Origin: Vespa crabro
Lineage: Eukaryota > Arthropoda > Insecta > Hymenoptera > Vespidae
DNA length: 64,000 bases
Direction of reading: 5' to 3'
Assembly (NCBI RefSeq): GCF_910589235.1
Contig: NC_060973.1
Span: 4,914,501 to 4,978,500 of the forward strand
The notes beneath the pieces were generated by a model that saw only the letters and a program-made list of their open reading frames with translations, made no database searches and had not been told where the DNA came from. Below are positions 1-13,000 of this stretch, in pieces. Position 1 is the stretch's first letter, and every line of letters starts with the position of its first letter. The position numbers were made by a program, and so were the translations under genes.

Positions 1-76
1 TGTACAAGTAGGACTACAGATAGTCATCTGTTAACGATTCTGCTGGCAGAAATAAATTTAAGAAAATAACATTAAA

Positions 77-2342
77 ATGGCCATCAAAGAGAGTGAAATT
101 TCGAATTTGGACGAATTGATAACAAATTTTAAGATATTATGTTTGGTAAAAAAAGAACGGAATATTGACACTATATCATCGCAACAATCTGTTGCATCTT
201 ACTCGGAACTCAAACAGGAACCTGCCAATTGTAAAACGAATGATGATTCTAATCTATATATACCTAATGATGTATATAAGGAGATTACTTCATTTTTGAA
301 GTGGCCAATGAATACAAAAGAAGATGTTCTTAAAGTGGACAAGAAAAACAACGTTATTAACCATTTTAAAACTACATATACAATTGAATTGCTTAACATA
401 GAAAAACAAATATTTACCATTTCTAAAACAGCAAAAATTATAATTATAAAAAGTTTTGAATTTTCATGCATATGTAAAGATTCTCAAACGAGATATTGTT
501 TTTTTTGCAAACAAAAAGTATCTGATAATTTACAAATGTTTTATGAACATATACATACTTTTACACATATACAAAATCTTAAAAAAATAATATTGCACCA
601 TAAGTGCTTCGATATAGCATTAAAGCATATGGAAGAAACTAATAATTACTGGGAATGTTATAAGTGTGAAATGTTATTATTAAAATATCATGAGAATATG
701 AAACTACATAATAGAAATAAAACGGATAAGAAAATATTTTCAGATTGCTGTGAACAATCCAAAAGTCAATGTAACCATCTTTTGAAAGAATTTGACAACT
801 ATTGGTATAATATTCATCAGTATGCTTGTATACCTTGTAAGAAACAATTTAAATTCAAATTAAGTTTTTTATATCATATTGATAATTTACATAAACATGC
901 AAAAAATATTGTATATGATTTTTGCTTACCATGTGCATTATTATGGATTTCAAATGGAAGGGAATATTGTTCTTCATTTTCAATACATTGTAGGAATGAA
1001 ATGCATAAATTTTTGATAAATAGCCTAGATTTTGTAATTGGAGAATTACCTTCGCGTGCAAAAGAATTACTTGAACACGTAGAAGAGACTGCAGAAAACT
1101 TATTCAAATTATCAGAAACTGCATTAAAATCTGACTTAATAGAAAAAAACTTTTTAAATCCATTAAAATCTTTATTAAATACTGAGTTCCCTAGATTAAA
1201 AATGTATCCATTTGGATCAAGAATAGCAGGCTTAGGCTTTGCAAGTAGTGATGTAGATATATTTATTGACTGTGGTAAATGTTTTTTTTTTTCTTTTTTT
1301 CTTTATGAGAAAATATGTCATATAGCCATTTAAAAACCAAAAATGTTTATTACAGAAGGGATTGCGTATGAATGCAACAACTACTATAGATTATCATCTA
1401 TAAGAAATTATATGGATATTATCAAAAAATGTTTACAGGAAGACAAAGATATATGGGATGTGCAAGAAATATTGAAAAAGACTAGAGTACCTATTATAAA
1501 ATTAAGACATAGACAAACTGGATTACAATGTGATCTTTCCTTTTCTAATGGCTTATCAGTTGAAAATACTAAATTAATTAAGTAAGTTTCTTATGGTATA
1601 TTGCTTAGTTAAAAGCTTATTCATTTTCTTATATAATCTTCTAATTTTCTTAGATCCATTAATAAAGCATGTCCACAAGGTAGAAAATTAATTTTATTTG
1701 TTAAAAAGTGGCTATCTCGCTGTAGTTTACCAGGTTATCATTGTATTACGAATTATGCTCTTGCCTGGCTTGTTATATTTTATTTACAAATTGAAAAGTT
1801 TTTACCAAGCATTGATACTTTAATAAAGCGAAAAAATAAATCAAAACTTATTTCTGGTGAGATAATATAATGAATTTACATAGTTTACGAATGTAAATTT
1901 TCTTTATACTATATGTAGATAAATGACTATGATTGGTTTCTTGTTTTAAAGTCTGACCTTTTTTGTAGGTTGGGAAACTGGAGTCGACCATGACATTCAA
2001 GATATAGTTGTGAACAAATCTTTTCATCAATTACTAAGAGAATTTTTTACCTTTTATGGTCATTTTAATTATAGAGATTATGTTATTTGTCCATTAATTG
2101 CTGATACAGTAGAGAAAAAATATTTTATAGATATTTTTAAATTACCGAAAGCAATGAATCTTTACATAGAATATATTCAAGAATCAGCCATTAATACAAG
2201 CTTTCGTATTGATTCTTCAATATGTTTACAAGATCCATTTGACTTATCACATAATTTAACAAAAGCTGTAGAACCTCTTACGTTAAGAGCTTTCAAAAAA
2301 TATTGCAAACTGAGTGCAAATATTCTAAATAACATGATGTAA
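77..2342 (+). CDS. Zinc-finger terminal nucleotidyltransferase (TUT/non-canonical poly(A) polymerase), copy A
   Basis: Four exons, 77-1274, 1356-1581, 1654-1856 and 1969-2342, give 666 aa with consistent phases. The ATG at 77 is the first in frame. About residues 135-320 hold four Cys/His fingers of loose C2H2 or U1-like type, for example CFFCKQ..H..H and CIPCKK..H..H. The nucleotidyltransferase core follows. It has the GS motif and first two metal ligands in GSRIAGLGFASSDVDIF, and the third acidic ligand in LQCDLSF. The helical PAP domain contains NYALAWLVIFYLQ, and the PAP-associated domain contains CLQDPFDLSHN. All three catalytic Asp are present, so it should add nucleotides to RNA 3' ends. 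The layout resembles TUT1/Star-PAP or fly Mkg-p; the exact orthologue and the nucleotide added cannot be told. An AATAAA lies at 2373-2378. It is convergent with a diverged copy at 3093-6448. Confidence 0.88.
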
Positions 2343-3092
2343 TTATAATGTGAAATATAAAAATATACATCAAATAAATAATTCACATTATAACACTAAA
2401 CAATTTTTATCGATTGTTTTATAAGCTAAATTATAGTCTTAAAAACATAAAGAAAATATTATTATAATAGTCATATAGTTTTGATAAATTACTCTGCGTA
2501 CAATTTACAACAATGTTAGTGTTTACAATAATGATTGTTAATGTTAACATATATTTTCTATATTTGTAAAATGTTTTACTACATGAATAAAGAATATTTT
2601 CTTATATGTCATATGTTTTTATAAAAAGAAAAAAAAAACGTAGGCACACACAGATGTTTTCCTAAAACGTCTATTCCAAGAAAACAACAAAGAACATACG
2701 TAGGTATGTATCGTCATTATAATAATAGATTATTAGGTGAATTTTTTAATGTTTCATATATCGTTGCTGTGAAGATAAATAATTAATCTCTGTTTTAATA
2801 TTGAAATCTCTTTTATTTTTGGTCATAAAATGCTTATAAAAATATAATATATTTTTCATAGTTAACTTTTCTATTATAAAAGTGTATGTTTTAATTAATA
2901 TGTAATACCTTGTGAAAAATAGTAAATACTATTTGAAGTTGTGTGAAGATATTGATATTTTAATAAAATATAATTTATTAAATATATATTTTATTATAAG
3001 TAATCAACCATTCGTATCATTTATAAAAAAAAAAAAAAAAAAAAAAATTATGAAGAGATAAGTCATTATTGTGTAATGCGTAATGTAAGTGA
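2343..3092. other. Intergenic spacer between the convergent nucleotidyltransferase genes
   Basis: This AT-rich spacer holds the 3' UTRs of both copies. A plus-strand AATAAA is at 2373-2378 and an uninterrupted run of A lies at 3025-3047. No ORF with coding character and no long inverted repeat was seen, so the duplicated arms are not recently homologous at the DNA level here. Confidence 0.5.
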
Positions 3093-6000
3093 TTAAAATA
3101 AATCTATTAATATTTCTGCACTTTTGCTACAGAATATTCTGAAATTATTTAAGGTACTTTTTTCTACCATTACAGTAAGATTATCAGATAAATTAAATGG
3201 ATCTTGTACGCACATAGGCGATAGACAAAACAATTTTGGATTTTTTGCATTTCTAACATATTGAACATAAGGAGCCATATCATTAGGTAGTAAAGATAGA
3301 TCTGTAAATATTTTCCTTTCTATTGGCTTTCCTAATAATGGACAAATTATGTGGCGCCTGTAATCAAATTCTGCATAGAATATAAAAAATCCTGAAAGGA
3401 GTTTTACGAAAGGAAATTTGGAAGTTTTTCTAGCACTAAATTCATACGATACTCCTGTTTGCCAGCCTATAAGAAATAAATAAATAAAAATATAACATTG
3501 AAAAATAAGTAACAATAAATAAATGAAAAAATTAACTACTAAGAATTACTTATTATCACACAGAAAAGCTTACCATCTATTAATTTTGACTTATTATTTT
3601 CTTGAATGAGTTCGGTAATACTTGGCAATATAAACATTATTTGTAAATAGAAAATAATACACCAGGTTAATGCATAATTACTTATACAAGGAAATCCTGA
3701 TATACCACAAAATGACAACCATTTTTTTAAAATCAAGATTAATTTACGGCATGGTAAGTAAGTCTCATTGAAATGTCTATAATGAAAATATGGACATATT
3801 AAATTTATATTAGTATATAAAAGACAGAACCTTTTATATATCATAATATAAAGGGCGATAAACTCTATAAGGTTTTTACCCTACAATTTCTTCTTCTTAC
3901 TTGATTAAATTTGTACTTTCCACGTCAAGACCATTTTTAAAAGAGATTGTGCAATGTAATTGCATTGGTATATACCATACTTTCATGATGGTTCTTCCAT
4001 CATCCAATATAATCTCATTTACATGCCAAACTGATGGTTTTGATAAGAGGATACTATTAATTGTTTTAACTGTGGCTTCAAGCTGTTTACTGCATACATC
4101 TTTTCCATTATATGTATTCACTATATAAATTAAATTTTTTATTGATTATTTTTTTTCTTTTTTTTTCCTTTAATTAAATTATTTTTTAAAAATAAAAAAA
4201 ATTATTCATTGATCACTAAGTTTTATTAAATAATGAAATAATAATTTAAAATAAACTCACAGCAGTCAAGAAATATATTGATATCACTATCTGGAAGACC
4301 TGAACCACAAATTCGAGATCCATATGCATAAGCTTCCACTTTATTAAAAGCTGATATTGTATCGGTTTTCAAGCATGTCAATATTTTGTTTTCTTTTGCT
4401 TTTTCTGTGATAAGAGAAAACTTTAATAATTCTTCGGTATTTTCCTCAAATGACATCAAAAATCTTTCTACTTCGGATGGAAATTTATTTGCAACATAGG
4501 TTCCACAAGAAATCATATATTGATGTTTTGGTGTTTTACTGTGGTTAGAATAAGATAAATTATAAGTGTACCATAAAAGTGAACACGGAACACACGAATG
4601 GTAATTGGCATTGCCTGAATTAAAATGTATTTCTTTTTCATTCATATGTTTGGCAAAACATATCTCTGAAGAAAATTCTATTGAACAAATATCACAATAA
4701 TATTTGGTAGTATAATACCAATTACATTTTATAAATGTCAAAATGTCATTATAAAATTTTAAACATGCTTTCTTCCATTCACGATAATATGATGCATGAT
4801 CTTCCAACTCAATATGCTCATATAATAATTCATTAATATTCCTTATTTTAGTATTACATAGTATACAAGTTAAAAATTCGTCAATACCATTTTTAATGTC
4901 TCCACTAACAACATCAAATGTAATAAACTCTTTGCGAACTTTTTTATTATCTATGTTAATTAAATGTATAAGATGTTCTTTAGAAAAAATGTGATCATAA
5001 TACACTTGAAAATTGTTAAATATATCTTTTTGACAAACTAAACAATAGATGTTATTTTCTTTGAATATAGATAAATACACGCTTGATTTAATTTCTTTTG
5101 CCGTAGAAAAAATACATTCTGTGTCGAAGCTAGATTTATTATCTTGTAAAGTGCAATTTTTTAATTTATTCACGATTTTTGTTTCATTAGATGCTATACT
5201 CCATGAAAATTCAGAATTTTGATTCTTCTTTTTCTTCGAATATTCCTTAAAGTGTGTAGTTAAATGGGATTTTACTTGTGTATCATTTGCCATATAAACT
5301 TTACATAACGTGCAATACAATTTATCAAAAAATATTTCTACGTTGAGTGCTTCAATCATCCATTTTAAATGATCAGGAATATTTAATAATAGATTACACT
5401 GAATATCATTTGAAAGATTTCTATTTGAATAATTACTTATACTTGTAAAATGTACAATTGCTTTAGATGATGCAATTTCGATTTTATTTACTGGTGTTTT
5501 ATCTTGTTTTTCAAATATATCTCTTAAACGTACATGTCGTCTTAAGTGGCTATTTATAGAGCCTACATTATTCATAGTAACATTACATATATTGCAATAT
5601 AAACTATCCGTGAAAACATAAATGTTATCAACTTGTATTATCCAATGTAAATCTTTGGGTATTTCGAAGATACAATTTTTAATTGGAACTGTTTTCTTAA
5701 GTGGAATTATATTCTTAATATTAAATGTTAATTTTTGTCGATTGTGATAATCGCCCTTGATATGTTCATTAAGATTTTTAATATCACCTGATATTTTTGT
5801 TTCACATATGAAACAATAAAAGAGCTTAGTTTCTAAGTATACTAAGGAATTAGATACAAAGCTTTCATATTTGTTTAATATTTTTGGATTCTTTAAAAAT
5901 TCATCATTTACATTGTTAACGGAAGACATGAAAGTGGTATGCCATTCATTGTTCATATGAACGAAAGCATCGTTCCAAGTGAATGGTTCATGTATAACTG

Positions 6001-6448
6001 TACACAAAGAACAATAAAGTTGATTTTTATGAATTATTAAAAAATTGTCAAAATACCATTTGTATTTATCCTTAGGTTCGTACCAAGGGGTTAATTTGTG
6101 CATTTCTACGTGACGTCTTACCAATTTCCAACTACCTGTACCTTGACAAATCTTACATTTTATTGTAACACTTTTTGCCACTTGAAAGTATTTTATAAAT
6201 ATTCTGAATGCTTTAATGTGACTTCTCGTGTTAACATGTTTTAACATTAAATTCTTTTCAGAGATAATTTCATTGCAAATGCAACAGAAGTATTCATTAG
6301 ATTTATCTTTTTGGATAATTCCTTCAAGATCTAAATGTATGTTTGCAGATTGTGCCATTTTACGGACATACGTAGTCTTTGTATAGTCAAGCTGTGAAAA
6401 TAAAAGAGAATTAAAATATGCCATCTTAGTTGAAAATATCATCTGCAT
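3093..6448 (-). CDS. Zinc-finger nucleotidyltransferase-like protein, copy B (probable pseudoenzyme)
   Basis: Four exons on the minus strand, 6448-4261, 4120-3901, 3776-3574 and 3466-3093, encode 994 aa from the first ATG. An alternative start, MAQSANIHLD at 6358, gives 964 aa. It is a paralogue of the gene at 77-2342: exons 3 and 4 have the same lengths in both copies (203 and 374 nt) and all intron phases match. The N-terminal half carries about ten C2H2/U1-like fingers against four in copy A. The core reads GSRICGSGLPDSDINIF, so the second metal-binding Asp is Asn. The position of the third Asp reads LHCTISF, so it is Thr. The helical domain (NYALTWCIIFYLQ) and CVQDPFNLSDN remain intact. 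Family knowledge says these three Asp bind the catalytic metals, so activity is probably lost; an RNA-binding or regulatory role is inference. The frame is intact over 995 codons, which argues against a pseudogene. Confidence 0.86.
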
Positions 6449-7042
6449 CTTTTTATTATTTAATTGAGAAAAAGCTAAGATTATTTAATTTAAATGTAAA
6501 ATTATTTTTCAATTACCTGTTGATTAAGATCAATAATTTTATGTTGTAATATAACAAATAATAATCACTTTCGCCTTTTCAAACGTTTCTTAAGACACGC
6601 ACTTTTTCTCTCTTGTTAATCACATTATTACAATTTACGGGTAATTCTTGATATTACTAGGAATATCATGAAAGATTACCAACCTTATACGTAAATAAAC
6701 ATTTAGTTACATCACGTGACAGATGGTTAAAATGGCAGCAAGAACCTTTTGAAAGTCATTGGTGATCATTATTATAATGCTCAAACGTGGCAGTCGATAA
6801 AAATAAATATTAATATATTATTGTTTTTATGTTAAGATCCTAAAGATTTTTCTTATTGTACGTTTTTTGTGTTTAAATGATTTATGTTAAAAATTGATAA
6901 CCGTTCGAAATAGAAATATTTATATACTGTCATTACTTACATTGTTTTAATTTGAAAAAATAATTTATGCATTTCATTCTTGAATGAATCCTAACTTAAT
7001 GTGCATTTTGTAAGGATAAAGTATCTAAACGACATATGCAAC
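6449..7042. other. Spacer: upstream region of nucleotidyltransferase copy B and 3' flank of PDCD2
   Basis: No coding signal was seen. It should contain the promoter and 5' UTR of the minus-strand gene ending at 6448 and the 3' UTR of PDCD2. No TATA box or other motif could be assigned with confidence. Confidence 0.4.
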
Positions 7043-8351
7043 TCATGTAGAATCATCTTTATTTACAGACGAATTGTCAACCTTATCCGGTAGGATATCT
7101 TGCTTCCATATATATTCTATTGCATATTCTTCTTTTGGCATACAAGATTTTTTACAAGTAAATATAACAAGTATACCCCAATCTAAAGAATTAATAACGT
7201 CTTTGTAATTGAGGAAATTCAACAATTGAGGCATGATCTACAAAGGAATAAAAAAAATTATATATTATAAAATATTATACGATATAATACTGACATCTTT
7301 GAAAGTTAACCTACTTGAAACTCAAATTGTCTTTCTCCGCCGCATAAAGAACATTTTGGAATATCTTTAATTTTTGTACTACCTGAAATATACAAAATTT
7401 GGCCATTTCGTTCATACCTGAAAATTACGGAAACATTATGTTTCTTTATTTATAAAAATTATTGATACGTTTCGATTATAACAAATCATACCTTAAAACT
7501 TGTTCCGGATTTTGCTCGATTCTTGTACGGAATAGAGCAAATATTTCGTCTTCGTCGGGATTTGCCATTCTTGATAAATCTTCTGTATCTTTTTCACCTT
7601 GAATGCATCCTGTTTCTTTAAGTTGTTCCATAGATTTGTATTTTGCCATTTCTTTTTCTTCTATCTCGCTACAATCCTCATCATCCTCAGTCTCTATAAT
7701 TTCTTCTGTCTCTATTACTAGCTCATATTCAGGAAATAGATAACTATTATTTGCATTCACATTATTACCACAATTATGTTTATGATACTGTTTCCAATCA
7801 TAGATTTGGTGATTGCGACAACAATAATTTGCAATTTTACACTTTGAACAATGATTTGGTGCTGCGATTCCACAAACACAACAAGTTTTGCACCAAGCAT
7901 CGATAGCTATAAATAATTATGTAGAAATATAATAATAAGTACGAAATAAATAATATAATATTATATTACTTTATATATACATACTAATATCCGTTTTCCA
8001 ATCTTCTTCTTCTACAGGTGGTTCCGAAGGATAAAAGGGATTGAATCTATTTAGTTGGGAGCGCAGTACCTTTAAATTCCCATTTTCGTTTATTTTACAA
8101 CAACTTGGGTCTTTACATATAAATACATACAATGTTCTATGAAATGCATCATTATCCTCTTCGTATGGAGCATAAATTTGACATAGGAAAATGCAAGGAT
8201 TTCTACAATATTCGCATTCAAGATCCTCCTTTCTGGGTATATTCTTTAAATTTAACCAAGCTGGTCTACCACCTACTTTACTTGGAAAAAATCTACTTTC
8301 CAATCGCCAGGGTTGACATTTTTCAATGAAACCTAAATCCACTAATGACAT
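7043..8351 (-). CDS. Pdcd2: Programmed cell death protein 2 (PDCD2 / Zfrp8)
   Basis: Four exons, 8351-7985, 7906-7492, 7417-7315 and 7237-7043, encode 359 aa, close to the family length of about 345-360. The N-terminus MSLVDLGFIEKC and the motif PAWLNLKNIP are typical. A MYND-type zinc finger spans about residues 128-170 (CKTCCVCG..CSKCKIANYCCR..H..C). An acidic linker rich in Glu follows. The C-terminal PDCD2_C domain has CSLCGGERQFEFQ, then MPQLLNFL and DWGILVIFTC. Family knowledge: PDCD2/Zfrp8 is an adaptor or chaperone for ribosomal protein uS5 (RpS2), is needed for 40S assembly, and is essential in fly haematopoietic and germline stem cells. It is divergent from Sobp and lies downstream of, and on the same strand as, the copy B nucleotidyltransferase gene. 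Confidence 0.95.
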
Positions 8352-9924
8352 TTTGTGCGCGTGCTTTTACAAAAAATTATTTACAATAATTTCCTTTATC
8401 GTAATACGATTCGATACGACTCAATTGGAATAAGTACACCTTAGGTTAGGTTGTTGCGCAAAATAATGTGCCATCTCGCGTGAGAATTAAAAAGTTATAT
8501 TAATTCAATCGGCCGGTTAAATAGATTTCGTTCGGCTCGATTTTCTTCGTTTTCAACATAGGGCATTCCTTTATTATTGGAATTATAAGAAAATACGTAT
8601 TATATGAAATTGATATAATGATGATATGAAATTTTGAACAAATATATATAGCGTACTTATTGTTTCGAATAGTCACATACTTTCATACTTTCATGTAGAA
8701 ATATAATAGGGTCAATACAGTTTGTATCATTAATAGTAATCCGTGATAGCGATGAAATTTGAGTTTCACGCGAGCCGAATCATTCCGAAAGTGCACGAAT
8801 TCCGACGAATGCCGGCTGATCATCACTTGGTTATTTTTACCGCGTACGCGTAGCGAGCGTACACATGCGAGAAGATGTTCCCTTGGATCGGTTTCTTGGA
8901 TCATCTCTCCTTCGCGATAAGTGATAGATAAAAAAAGAAAGTGTGCAAGAGTGAATCGATAAATCTCGTGGTATTTATAAATCTTTATTATCCATTCATC
9001 CGAGGACAAAGTATATTTTCTTCGAAGAATTTAAATCAAGGAGGTGAATCGAAGAAGTATCCTCGAAAATTTAAATTACGCGGGTAATTGGCGATCTTAA
9101 AAGGGAAAATCTAGATCAACGCGATATGCATTGTACGATAGTTTTCACGCGAAACGTTCTATTTCAAGCACACGTGGACGCACTCGGATCTCATTGAAAT
9201 GAACGAAATGACGACGTCATTTGTTTCTCTCTCTTCGTGCTAACGTCGACTCTCTCGTTAAGGAATATCGGGAAGGTATTTGGAGAAGGATAACGCATAA
9301 TGTATGGGACGATTATTGCGATCGAAAACGTCGAAACGGCGAAACAACGAGGACACAAGGGGAGAGAGAGAGAGACCGATCATATGGTCTAATTTTAATG
9401 CGAGTTGTTTTACCTTAGTGACCTAAAAATATCGGTGAAATTCGATTAGCCTAGAGCCTGCCGCCTTCCGTTGCCTGCGGCATGCGAGGAGCATCTAGCT
9501 AAGTATTTTTAGGAAAAACTCTTCCAACATTTTCACGAACGAACTCGTTTTACATTGGATATACGTATATTAGTTGGCTCATCCTTTTGCTTTTATAGCC
9601 AACATAGTATTGATGACTATCAAAGAGAATACAATTTTCTCTATTCGATCGTACGAAATGCTTCGATCGATCGATCGCTCTTTTACAAGCTAATTCGAAA
9701 ACTTTTTTTTCTTTTATACCCAAGAGGAAGATAACGAGTTTTATGAGATAAAACATTAACTTGTCGAAACTTTTCGAAGCAATACAGGTACGCGTTTATA
9801 TATGTGCATATACATGCACGCACATATATGTATATATATATACATGTATATATATATATATATATAGATATATATACATGTATTTATAAATCATTTCAAA
9901 GATTTATGAATGTAGAAGAAAGTA
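8352..9924. other. Divergent upstream region between PDCD2 (-) and Sobp (+)
   Basis: Contains the PDCD2 promoter and probably the Sobp promoter and 5' UTR. GC content and CpG rise locally around 8750-9480, with a CGCGTACGCGT-like stretch near 8839. Open frames inside it, such as 8683-9009 (-) and 9221-9418 (+), have no recognisable domain and are not called. A TA-rich microsatellite lies at 9796-9880, just before the first Sobp ORF. Confidence 0.4.
9796..9880. repeat. TA-rich microsatellite
   Basis: Mixed TA/TG/CA dinucleotides with pure (TA)n cores, immediately upstream of the first Sobp coding exon. Confidence 0.85.
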
Positions 9925-10044
9925 ATGGGAAGTAGGATAGAATCGTTATCGAGCATAATAAACGAGAGATCAGCGAAGACGGGAGTGTCGTCGTCGTCAT
10001 CGTCGTCGTCGTCGTCGTTGTTGTCGTCGTCGTCTTCGTCGTCT

Positions 10045-10087
<43 letters not shown>

Positions 10088-13000
10088 TGTCATCGTTGTC
10101 GTCGTCGTCGTCGTCGTCCTCGTCGTCGTCGTCGTCGTCGTCGTCGTTAGAAGATAAGACTGTTTGTGGCGATTTCATGGGAAGAAAACGTGTACCAACA
10201 AAGGTGAAGAAAGAAGAGGCTGACGAGGAAATTAGGGTAAAGTTTTATCGTCAATTTCATTTTTTCGATTGGTTCTTTTCACCACGTTTGGTCGAACGTA
10301 AGCTTTTTTTCGTTTTCCCCCCGTTATATTAAAAGTCAGTGTCAGACTTTACGGTGTACACGCATATATATGTATGTACTACTTACCCGCATGTACTTTA
10401 TTATGTATATCGTTATTGTCAAACTAACGTTTGAAAAAGAAGGCAGAATAGAATCGTATCGAGATTCGAATCGATCGATGCTCGATGATCTTTCATAGTT
10501 TTTAATCGATCTTCGTAATGTAGAATGATCTAACTCGATTTAACTTTTATTGTCACGATACGATTGTTGACGAAATGTTTAGATGTTGGAGACGTAACGA
10601 GATATCCAGAATATATGGTAAATAAAACGATACGAAATTGCAATTTTGAAAAAGATTATGACAGCGAGGAAGCGCAAGGATGATGGTGGTAATATGTCGC
10701 TTTCATGGTTTCAAGCATCACGTTATCGAGTATACAGTGTCTCCTCGCGATACCTGTTCGTACAAAGATGAAACGGGGTATACATGGGAGAGAAGCAACG
10801 AGTTTCATGTTACTCTCCTTCGCCTGATTTATTCGAAATCATAATAGGTTGCAATACGACACCCACGGATCGGCTCTCATCATTATACCTTTCGCCTTGC
10901 GTATTCACCTGGTTGCAATGAATTTCTGCGTGAGATGGTTCTTGGAAAAGTATCGAAACGATACACCCGATACCGATACATCAAATGATGAGAGAAAGAG
11001 ATAACTTTTGGGGCCGCGAATTTTCGACGATATCGACAAGATATACTGTTACACTTAAATGCGTTCGTATTTTATTTCAAATATTTGCAGACCATGCGCG
11101 AATTACATAGACGTATAATTAATTCGAATTCGTTCAAAATTCAAAAATCCAAACGCTCGTGGAAATCGATCGTCGATAGACATTTATGAAGCTATTCGAA
11201 TCGATTAGAATTAGAATACGAAGCTGTGGTATCTCAAGAAAAAAGGATTTACAATTGATGCATTCTTTCAAATGGGATGCAATTTTTTTTCTTTTTTTTC
11301 TCGTTAAGAATTATTATGTTCAATCGATTGGGTCTGACATTGAAACACAACTTATGACGATTCTACATGCACGACACACAGATGTAGAGACGATTGTATC
11401 GATTCAGTTTTGGCACGACCGAATCGAAGAGCCGCATTAAAACAAGGAAGGAAAAGGATAAAAAGGGAAGAGAAAGGGGAAGTAAGAAGAAAAAAAGAAA
11501 AACGAGGAAAGAAAAGAAAAAAAGAAAAAACCGAGAGGAATCGCTAGGTCGGATCGCGTGTCGAGGTGAAATAAGTAGACTGGCTTTTACTTCGAAGCTT
11601 GGGACGGGAGGACTAATGCCGGCCAGATAGAAGAAGAAATAGTAGTTAATCGATGTTTGTTAATCCGTGGCAAACGACCGGCCACACACAAAGTCCATGT
11701 CGATATGCCGATTGTGTTCGCGTGCACTGGGAAAGCGCACCTGCGTGCCAGACAGCGCGAGTACCATTACTCCTACAACCTGATAATCGTCTGGTCTATC
11801 CTTCTTTCGACGATTCACGGTCTCTCCCGATCGATTCGTCTCTCCCTATATTAAATAATATTCTGGGATCTATCGGATCTAATAATAATCTAAATATAGA
11901 TAATATCATACAGATATACCATTTAATATCAATCCATTTAATAATATCTACAATCTGAATAAATTTCGAAGGTATCCTTTGTCGATCGATTAGCGCCGAT
12001 TTAATAATACCATCTCTCATTATTGTTATTTTTCCCTTATAACGGTCCTATATATGATGTAAAACATATTGTATTGGATTCGCGAAGAGTTTCTATTAGA
12101 TGGTGTCGTATGACTCGTGATTCACGTGACTCGTTTCAAATCACCGTTTCTCTTTCGCGTATTAAAGGAAATCTTTGAGAGAATCGTTCGTTCGTTCGTT
12201 CGTTCGTCGAACCTCGGCTGCGAAGGTTCAAGATTTATCGTAGCATATTACCTTCGCTCGGCCGTACGATATACCAGCATAAGAAGTGTACGATGCACAG
12301 TGTAACTGAAACGAGTCGACTAATGGATTGATCCGCACGCCACGTGATATCCTCGATTTCGTATACCATATATGAACACAGATATACGTGCGTACATACA
12401 ACGGAGTACATATGCGCGTACTGGTTATATTTATACCCCTCACCGGTACATGTAGATGGACATATACATGCAGACCTCGGAGTATCACGTTCTGTTTCTC
12501 CGCGAAGTAATGCGCAAGCGCACCGGTTTTCGGCAAGATAAATAAATAAATTCACCCTATGTTTTTTTATCCGTCCCTTTTTTCCTTTTTTCTTTTTCCT
12601 CTGTTTTTTTCTTTTTTCTTTTTTTTCCGTTTCGAACCTAAGTTGGATCCTTAACGAGTATCCAGCGCGTTGGCGTATCTACAATGCTTATATATATATA
12701 TATATATATACATATATATATGTATATATGTATATACATATATATATACATATGTATATCTATACGTGTTTTACCATTGTTTTTCCTTAACGAGGCAGAT
12801 TTTAAATGAAACCAATTTGTTCGCAAAGATACTCGTCGATGCGAGGAAGAATTTTAACGCCCCTCGGATTCGCACAAATTCTCGGACACTTTTGTGATTT
12901 ATTTTATTTTTCTCCCAAACAGTTTTCCGAAATAGCGAACTGATCAAAGTGATTTTTATATTTTTTTCATTTTCTCTTCTTTTTTCAGGAATATGCAGCA

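Noticed and set aside
1343..1585. Separate small gene starting at 1343
   Set aside because: It is exon 2 of the nucleotidyltransferase; the acceptor TTACAG at 1355 lies inside the ORF and joins in phase to exon 1.
8440..8455. TTAGGTTAGG sequence resembling the insect telomere repeat
   Set aside because: Only two units; expected by chance and too short to be an interstitial telomere.
8683..9009. 108-codon minus-strand ORF upstream of PDCD2
   Set aside because: No domain, no splice partner, and it lies in the likely Sobp 5' UTR/promoter region.
9891..10178. Minus-strand poly-Asp and poly-Thr ORFs opposite Sobp exon 1
   Set aside because: They are the complement of the (TCG)n repeat and have no sequence outside it that looks coding.
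10455..10475. GATTCGAATC looking like a tRNA B box
   Set aside because: No A box at the right distance and no cloverleaf can be folded around it.
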